NCBI GenBank assembly: GCA_963724625.1
Contig: CAVRVO010000013.1
Span: 1 to 64,000, forward strand
Length of the DNA stretch: 64,000 nt
Direction: 5' to 3'
Origin: DATBVX01 sp963724625
Lineage (GTDB): Bacteria; Pseudomonadota; Gammaproteobacteria; Steroidobacterales; Steroidobacteraceae
A program made the translations under genes and the position numbers. A model generated the notes under the pieces. The model saw only the letters and a program-made list of their open reading frames with translations. It did not search any database and was not told the origin of the DNA. Positions 58,662 to 64,000 of the stretch are shown in pieces. The stretch's first letter is position 1; every line of letters starts with the position of its first letter.

Positions 58662-58695
58662 CTGACACGCCGCTGTAACAATTCTTGCTTATAAC
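58662..58695 (+). promoter_or_regulatory. Pho box and -10 element of pstS
   Basis: CTGACAC-GCCG-CTGTAAC (58662-58679) has the 11-nt period. After exactly 10 nt comes TATAAC (58690-58695), a one-mismatch -10. The layout is the same as at phoB and pstC. Confidence 0.7.
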
Positions 58696-58778
58696 GCTCG
58701 CCGAAAATCGCGTGCAACTGCATGCAGATGCCGCGGTCAGAACGGGTGCTCACTCCAAGTCCAAACCGGAGGCTAAAC

Positions 58779-59826
58779 GTGTTCAAGAAAGTGCTGCTCG
58801 GAACCGCCGCGGCCAGTGTCGTCGTCGCAGGACTGGTCCAGGCTCAGGCCGCTCGCGACTACATCTTCATCGTCGGGTCGTCCACCGTCTATCCGTTTAC
58901 CACTGCCGTCGCAGAACAGTTTGGACGCGCCGGGAAGTTCAAGACACCCAAGGTCGAAAGCACCGGCACGGGCGGGGGTCTGAAACTCTTTTGTGGGGGC
59001 GTCGGACCTCAGCATCCCGATGTCGCCAATGCTTCGCGACGAATCAAGGCCACCGAGGTGGACACCTGCGCGAAGAACGGAGTGAAAGACATCCTCGAGG
59101 TCAAGATCGGCTTCGATGGCATCGTGCTCGCAAACGAGAAGGGCGCGCCGGCGTTCAACCTGACACGCAAAGACATCTTCCTGGCGCTGGCCAAGAAGGT
59201 TCCGGATCCCGCGAATCCGTCAAGCCTGACGGATAACCCGTATCACACCTGGAAAGACGTCAATCCGTCATTGCCGGCCGAGAAGATCGAAGTGCTCGGC
59301 CCACCGCCGACCTCGGGCACGCGCGATGCGTTCGCCGAGCTGGTGATGGAATCGGGTTGCTCGACCTTTGCCTGGATCAAGGAGCTCAAGGAAGTCGACG
59401 AGAAGCGCTTTAAAGCGGTCTGCGACGGCATCCGTGAGGATGGCTCCTACATCGAGGCGGGTGAGAATGACAACGTCATTGTGCAGAAGCTGGTGGCAAG
59501 TCCAACCGCAGTCGGCATTTTTGGTTACAGCTTCCTGGAAGAGAACGCGAACAAGATCAAGGGCGCCAACATCGAAGGGGTTGCGCCCGACGTTCGATAG
59601 CATTGCCTCCGCCAAGTATCCGGTGTCCCGCGCGCTCTATTTCTACGTGAAGAAGGCCCACATCGGAGTGATACCGGGCCTGACCGAGTTCGTGCAGGAA
59701 TACACCAGCGACAAGGCCTTCGGTGCCGACGGGTATCTCGCCGACAAGGGCCTGATTCCGCTGCCAGCTTCCGACGCCAAGAAAGTCCGCGCCGACGCCA
59801 CCGCAATGAAGAGCCTCAAGCTCTGA
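58779..59826 (+). CDS. pstS: Phosphate-binding protein PstS (frameshift as sequenced)
   Basis: About 348 residues. GTG start 58779 has GGAGG 7 nt upstream. The signal peptide (VLLGTAAASVVVAGLVQAQA) precedes the mature IFIVGSSTVYPFTTAVAE, with TGTGGGLKLFCGG, SGTRDAFAELV and KLVASPTAVGIFGYSFL forming the phosphate-binding clefts. It delivers phosphate to PstCA. The frame breaks at CCC 59586-59588. Deleting one C yields VAPTFDSIASAKYPVSRALY and the stop at 59826, where a strong terminator begins. Confidence 0.92.
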
Positions 59827-59873
59827 CACGAGATCGGGCCACCAGCGCTACGCGCCGGTGGCCCATCTCGTGT
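59826..59873 (+). terminator. Large stem-loop after pstS
   Basis: ACACGAGAT-C-GGGCCACC (59826-59843) pairs with GGTGGCCC-ATCTCGTGT (59857-59873), one bulged base, with an inner GCGC/GCGC pair; TTT overlaps its end. It probably attenuates transcription so that PstS is made in excess over downstream proteins, as is usual in pst operons. Confidence 0.6.
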
Positions 59874-59900
59874 TTGCGGCTCTCGAAATGCATGACAGTT

Positions 59901-59937
59901 GTCGGACAAATCGCCACATCTGCGGCGCTTGTCCGAC
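59901..59937 (+). repeat. Inverted repeat in the porin leader
   Basis: GTCGGACAA (59901-59909) and TTGTCCGAC (59929-59937) are perfect 9-bp complements 19 nt apart, 33 nt before the porin start. It could be an RNA stem-loop or an operator. Confidence 0.45.
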
Positions 59938-59969
59938 TCTCAATAAAGACCCTAAAAGAGAGATCACTC

Positions 59970-61364
59970 ATGAACAGCAAACTGCTGACAACTGTTCTCA
60001 TCGCTGCGATCCTCGCCGCTCCGGCCACGTCCTTTGGCGCAGCAGCAAGCGATGCCGACATCGCCGAGCTGCGGCGCGCTCTGCAACAGGTCAACCAGCG
60101 CCTCGACGCGCTCGAGCAGCAGAACCAGTCGCTCAAGACCCAGAACGATCAGCTCGCAGCCAAGAACCAGGAGCTGGAGACGAAGGGCAAGGCGCTCGAG
60201 GAAACCAACGATCGCCAGACCGATGCGCTGGCGCAGGTCAGCTCGCGCGCCAAGAGCATGGAGTGGGCGTCGCGCATCGCCTGGAAGGGCGATTTCCGCT
60301 ACCGCCATGAAAATGTCGACCCGGAGGAGGCAGTCAACGATCAGACCCGCCAGCGCATCCGCGCGCGCTTCGGCCTGACCGCAAAGATCAACGATACGAT
60401 CAACGCCACGCTGCAGCTTGCTACCAGTGGCGGCAACAACGATCCGCGATCCACCAACCAGACCCTGGGCAGCGGCTGGGATCGCAAGGGTGTCGCCATC
60501 GACCTTGCGTATCTCGATTGGGCACCCGCAAACGGGCTGAACGTACAGCTCGGCAAGATGCCTTACCCGTTTCAGCGCGTAGGCACCTACTTCTGGGATC
60601 CGGACCTCACGCCAGAGGGCGGAGCCGTGAAGTACGCACATGGTGCCTTCTTCGGCAGTGCGTTCGGCTACTGGCTGTCGGAGAACTCCACCATGTCGGA
60701 CTCGAACGTGTTCGGTGCTCAGATCGGCATGAAGGGTGATGTCGGCCCGGTCAAACTCACGGGCGCGGTCATGTACTACGATCTGGGCGCGGTGCAGAAC
60801 GAAGTCGTGTCCATCGTCGCGCCCTCTGTAATGGCGCCCGCGATCTGCCCGGCCGGACAGGTCAACAACACCTTCTTCGCCAACAGCGCGAATGGCAACT
60901 CGACGATCAACGTTGGCGACAACTGCTCTCGACTGGTGAACGATTTCGAGATCTACGAGATCCTGGGTCAGGCCGAATTCGCTCTCGGCAAGATCCCCCT
61001 GGTGGTGTTCGCCAACTATGGCGAAAATACTGCGGCGGACGATCTGAACACCGCCTACGCAGCCGGCTTCACCATCGGACGTGCGGGCAACCCAAGGACC
61101 TGGGAGTTCGGTTATGCCTAGCAGAAGACCGAAAAGGATTCGCTCTTCGGCCAGTTCGTGGACTCAGACTTTGCCGGCGGGCATCACGGACGCTGACGGC
61201 AGTGTATTCAAGATCGTCTACGCGCCGGCAAAGAACTGGACCCTGAATGGCACCTATTTCCTTGAACAGCCGGTTCATCGACGTGCCGATTACGCGTGGC
61301 TGGTGTTCCGACGACCGATCTCGACTACAACCGCTACCAGATCGACTTCAACGTCAAGTTCTGA
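59970..61364 (+). pseudogene. Putative phosphate-related outer-membrane porin (stop codon and three frameshifts as sequenced)
   Basis: About 463 residues when repaired. The signal peptide (LTTVLIAAILAAPATSFGA) is followed by a coiled coil (about 28-90: LRRALQQVNQRLDALEQQN) and then a beta-barrel with KGDFRYRHENVDP, LQLGKMPYPF-like and YLDWAPANGLNVQLGK strands, ending YNRYQIDFNVKF with a terminal Phe. An in-frame TAG (61119-61121) stands where FGYAYQKTEK is expected. Extra bases occur at GGG 61179-61181, TT 61262-61263 and near CC 61308-61309. It lies between pstS and pstC, so it is probably the outer-membrane phosphate channel of the regulon, in the role of OprP. It may be intact in the organism, given the error pattern elsewhere. 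Confidence 0.7.
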
Positions 61365-61381
61365 GCGAATCCGAGTGCGGG

Positions 61382-61397
61382 GGGCGGAGCGCCGCCC
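61382..61397 (+). terminator. Short GC stem-loop after the porin gene
   Basis: GGGCGG-AGCG-CCGCCC begins 17 nt after the porin stop. There is no T-run. It may end the pstS-porin message before the separate pstC Pho promoter. Confidence 0.4.
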
Positions 61398-61417
61398 TCC
61401 GTCCTCAGGCAGGAGCG

Positions 61418-61451
61418 GTGTAACGTTGCCGTAACACAGGGCCCGTAGACC
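61418..61451 (+). promoter_or_regulatory. Pho box and weak -10 element of pstC
   Basis: GTGTAAC-GTTG-CCGTAAC (61418-61435) has the 11-nt period, followed after 10 nt by TAGACC (61446-61451), a poor -10. The geometry is the same as the phoB and pstS sites. The leader to the pstC ATG is about 130 nt. Confidence 0.55.
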
Positions 61452-61586
61452 GTTCAGGCGGGTGCGCCGGCTTGCGGGGTGGCGCAAATCCAGGATTGTT
61501 GACCGCGAGCCGCCGGCGAGACATCTTGTGCAGCCCCGGTTCGGAAACCAACGACAAATCAGGCAAGAGGGGCTAGCTCGATCCAG

Positions 61587-62976
61587 ATGTCCGCGTCGAC
61601 CCTGGTGCTGGTGGTATTGATATTGGCCGCGATCGGGTATCGCACCGGCCGCGCACGCTCGTTTGCAGTCGTCGGCGGACGCCGGGGCCAACGAGACCTG
61701 CACTCCCTGCCTTCGTACTACGGCATGCTGACAGCGCTCTGGTGCGCGTTGCCGGCACTACTCATCGTGGGCGTCTGGAGCTCGGCACAGGATTCCATCC
61801 TCACGCGCCTCATGCTCGCGCAGATGCCGCAGTCCATCCAGAGCCTGCCCCCGGACCAACGCTCGCTGCTTCTCAACGATGTGAAGAACGTGGTCGCGGG
61901 AAACATGCGGCTCGACCAGATCTCGCCGCAGGAGCAGGTAGCAGCACGGAAGTACCTGGAGCTGAAGTCGCTGAGCCGACATGGCGATGGCCGTAGTTGC
62001 GCTCGCGGCCGGCATTCTGGGGGCGATCCTGGCGTGGAGACGAATTGCCCCACAACTGCGGGCGCGTAACAGCGTAGAGAAGATATTCGAATGGGTGCTG
62101 CTCGGGTGTTCGACACTCGCGATCTTCATCACGATCGGAATCCTGCTGTCGGTCCTGTTCGAATCGATTCGCTTCTTTCAGCAAATCCCGATCTTCGATT
62201 TCATCTTCGGCACGGAATGGAGCCCCCAGACGGCGATTCGAGCCGACCAGGTGGGCTCATCGGGCGCGTTCGGCGCTGTGCCATTGTTCGTTGGCACGCT
62301 GCTCATCTCGGTGATCGCAATGCTGGTCGCAGTGCCCGTTGGCCTGTTTTCGGCGATCTACCTTGCAGAGTACGCCCATCCGCGCTTTCGAGCCGGCGCC
62401 AAGCCGCTGCTCGAGATCCTCGCGGGCATTCCGACCGTCGTGTATGGATTCTTCGCTGCGCTGACGGTCGGTCCCTGGCTGCGGGAAGTTGGGGAGAGTG
62501 TGGGACTCAACGTGGCTTCTGGTAGCGCCCTCGCGGCCGGGTTGGTGATGGGCGTCATGATCATTCCGTTTGTGTCATCGCTGTCCGACGACATGATCAC
62601 GGCCGTGCCGCAGTCGCTGCGCGATGGCTCGTACGCGCTTGGAGGCACGCATTCGGAAACGATTCGTCGTGTCGTGTTGCGCGCCGCGCTACCCGGTATC
62701 GTCGGCGGTGTGCTGCTTGCGGTGTCGCGCGCTATCGGCGAGACCATGATCGTCGTGATGGCTGCCGGCCTGTCAGCAAACATGACGGCGAACCCGCTCG
62801 AGGCGGTTACGACCGTGACGGTGCAGATCGTCACCTTGCTGGTCGGGGACCAGGAGTTCGACAGCGCCAAGACTTTGGCGGCCTTTGCCCTGGGGCTGGT
62901 GCTGTTCCTCGTGACGCTCGGTCTCAACGTGATCGCGCTCCACGTGGTGCGCAAGTACCGTGAACAGTATGAGTGA
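61587..62976 (+). CDS. pstC: Phosphate ABC transporter permease PstC (frameshift as sequenced)
   Basis: About 462 residues. The long form of PstC has an N-terminal hydrophobic helix, a ~110-residue periplasmic/helical insert (LPSYYGMLTALWCALPALL ... PQEQVAARKYLELKS), then the permease domain with IFGTEWSP, VAVPVGLFSAIYLAEYA, AGIPTVVYGFFA and the EAA-type loop GGTHSETIRRVVL. The frame breaks at CC 61976-61977. Removing one C gives KSLSDMAMAVVALAAGI. It pairs with PstA as the membrane channel. Its stop overlaps the pstA start by 8 nt. Confidence 0.9.
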
Positions 62977-64000
62977 ACCGACACCCAGCCCGAACGGGCG
63001 GCTGCCCGAGACGCTTCGCGATCATCGCAAGGCTGCGGAGGCGGTCGCGCGCGGCCTTAAGTCGCGCTATTGGGCCGAAAGGCGTTTCAAGCTATATGGC
63101 CTCGCCGCGGTATCTCTCGGGCTTGCTGTTTCTCGCGGTGCTTTTCATTTCGATCATTTCCAAGGGCTGGTCGGCGTTTCGCCAGACCTACGTGCAGCTC
63201 GAGGTTTCCTACGACCCGGCAGTGCTCGATCCGGATGGCGTCGGCACCAAGGAGGCGCTGGCCCAAGCCGACTACAACGCGTTGCTCAAGGCATCGCTGC
63301 GTGCACTTTTTCCGCAGGTCGAAGGGCGGCCCAATCTGCGCCAGCTGTACGCCCTGGTCAGCTCGTCGGCGTCGTTCGAGCTGCAACGCAGGCTCGCGGA
63401 TGACCCCGCAAAGCTTGGCACGAAGGAAAGCGTGCTGGGTGCTTGCGGACGACGACGTCGACCAGTATTTCAAGGGCCGGATTCTGCGTTCCGAGAACGC
63501 CGACACGCGGCCACTCAGCGATCAGCAACTCGATTGGGCGGATCAGCTGCGTAAGTCCGGCGCCGCGCAGTTGCGCTTCAATCGACAATTCTTTGCTTCA
63601 GGTGACTCGCGTGAACCCGAGGTCGCCGGCGTATGGGGCGCGGTTGCCGGCACATTCTTCACACTGCTCGTGACGTTGCTGTTGTCTTTCCCGATCGGTG
63701 TCGCGGCGGCGATCTACCTCGAGGAGTTCGCCAAGAAGAATCGCATGACGGATCTGATCGAGGTGAACATCAACAACCTCGCGGCCGTGCCTTCAATCGT
63801 GTTCGGTCTGCTGGGCCTGGCGGTGTTCATCAATTTCTTCGGATTACCGCGTTCGGCGCCGTTGGTGGGTGGACTGGTCCTGACCCTTATGACGTTGCCC
63901 ACCATTATTATCGCGAGTCGTGCCGCGCTCAAAGCTGTGCCGCCCTCAATCCGCGAAGCCGCGCTGGGAATGGGAGCTTCCAAGATCCAGATGGTGGCGC
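62969..64000 (+). CDS. pstA: Phosphate ABC transporter permease PstA (two frameshifts as sequenced; 3' end outside window)
   Basis: Starts MSEPTPSPNGRLPETLRD. The first TM (YGLAAVSLGLLFLAVLFISII) appears after removing one G at GGG 63119-63121. A periplasmic insert (YVQLEVSYDPAVLDPDGVG ... RRLADDPAKLG) continues past a second break at GGG 63437-63439 (ESVLVLADDDVDQYF). The permease core has FFTLLVTLLLSFPIGVAAAIYLEEF, NINNLAAVPSIVFGLLGLA and the EAA loop IREAALGMGASKIQMVA at the window edge. pstB should follow beyond 64000. Confidence 0.9.

Larger units (their letters stand above)
58425..58778. other. dapE-pstS divergent promoter region
   Basis: 354 nt without a gene. It holds the pstS Pho box and -10 (58662-58695), the pstS ribosome site GGAGG (about 58768-58772) and a second Pho-box-like sequence on the minus strand (58542-58559). 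It also includes the dapE leader. Confidence 0.6.

Noticed and set aside
1..64000. tRNA, rRNA, insertion sequence or prophage genes
   Set aside because: None recognised on either strand by eye; no transposase, integrase or phage structural motifs seen.

Overview
The window is high-GC DNA with dense, mostly operonic gene order, most likely from a gammaproteobacterium. Supporting markers are a GlrK-QseG-GlrR cluster, YoaA helicase followed directly by TsaB, SrkA, TypA/BipA, DusA, DsbB, DapE and a PhoBR/PhoU/Pst regulon. A Steroidobacter/Nevskia-like lineage would fit, but that is inference; no rRNA or tRNA gene is present to decide it.

Layout. 0-1.2 kb: the tail of an upstream gene and a 2OG-Fe(II) dioxygenase-like enzyme. 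1.2-7.6 kb: one giant exported protein built from 1.82-kb tandem repeats (an unrecognised ~190-aa module plus FN3 and Ig-like domains) ending in a galactose-oxidase-type copper radical oxidase domain. 7.7-12.0 kb: a CusB/CusA-type copper/silver efflux pair. 12.0-17.8 kb (minus strand): galE, glrK, qseG-like, glrR and an L-2-hydroxyglutarate oxidase-like flavoenzyme. 17.8-31.8 kb (plus): srkA, a lipoprotein, typA, a PAS-GAF-GGDEF-EAL regulator, an N-formylglutamate amidohydrolase-like protein, a YbdK-type ligase, a CmcJ-like oxygenase, a Tat-exported FAD oxidase, dusA and a cyclase-FHA protein. 31.8-37.4 kb (minus): GTP-type PEP carboxykinase and a medium-chain-type polyhydroxyalkanoate cluster (phaC, a small ORF, phaZ, phasin). 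37.7-46.0 kb (plus): a four-gene locus of exported DUF11-like proteins ending in a ~1857-aa stalk plus outer-membrane barrel protein. 46.0-48.6 kb: yoaA and tsaB. 48.6-64 kb: a phosphate-starvation island: phoB, phoR, plcP, agt, a fucose-synthase-like gene, olsF-like acyltransferase, phoU, dsbB, (dapE opposite), pstS, a porin, pstC and pstA, which runs off the window.

How the genes work together. In the phosphate island, PhoBR senses starvation and Pst imports phosphate. PlcP (strips head groups from phospholipids), Agt (glycosylates the diacylglycerol) and an OlsF-like enzyme (phosphorus-free ornithine lipids) would replace phospholipids. Three Pho boxes of identical geometry (two 7-mers 11 nt apart, then 10 nt, then a -10 element) lie before phoB, pstS and pstC. 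The copper radical oxidase next to Cus-type efflux suggests a copper-handling unit. The four-gene DUF11 locus is the best candidate for an undescribed surface-structure system.

Sequence quality. About fifteen otherwise conserved genes are broken by single extra bases, nearly all inside 2-5-nt homopolymers. Removing one base restores the family sequence each time. This looks like uncorrected sequencing or assembly error rather than gene decay, so these genes are annotated as single CDSs with the break position stated.
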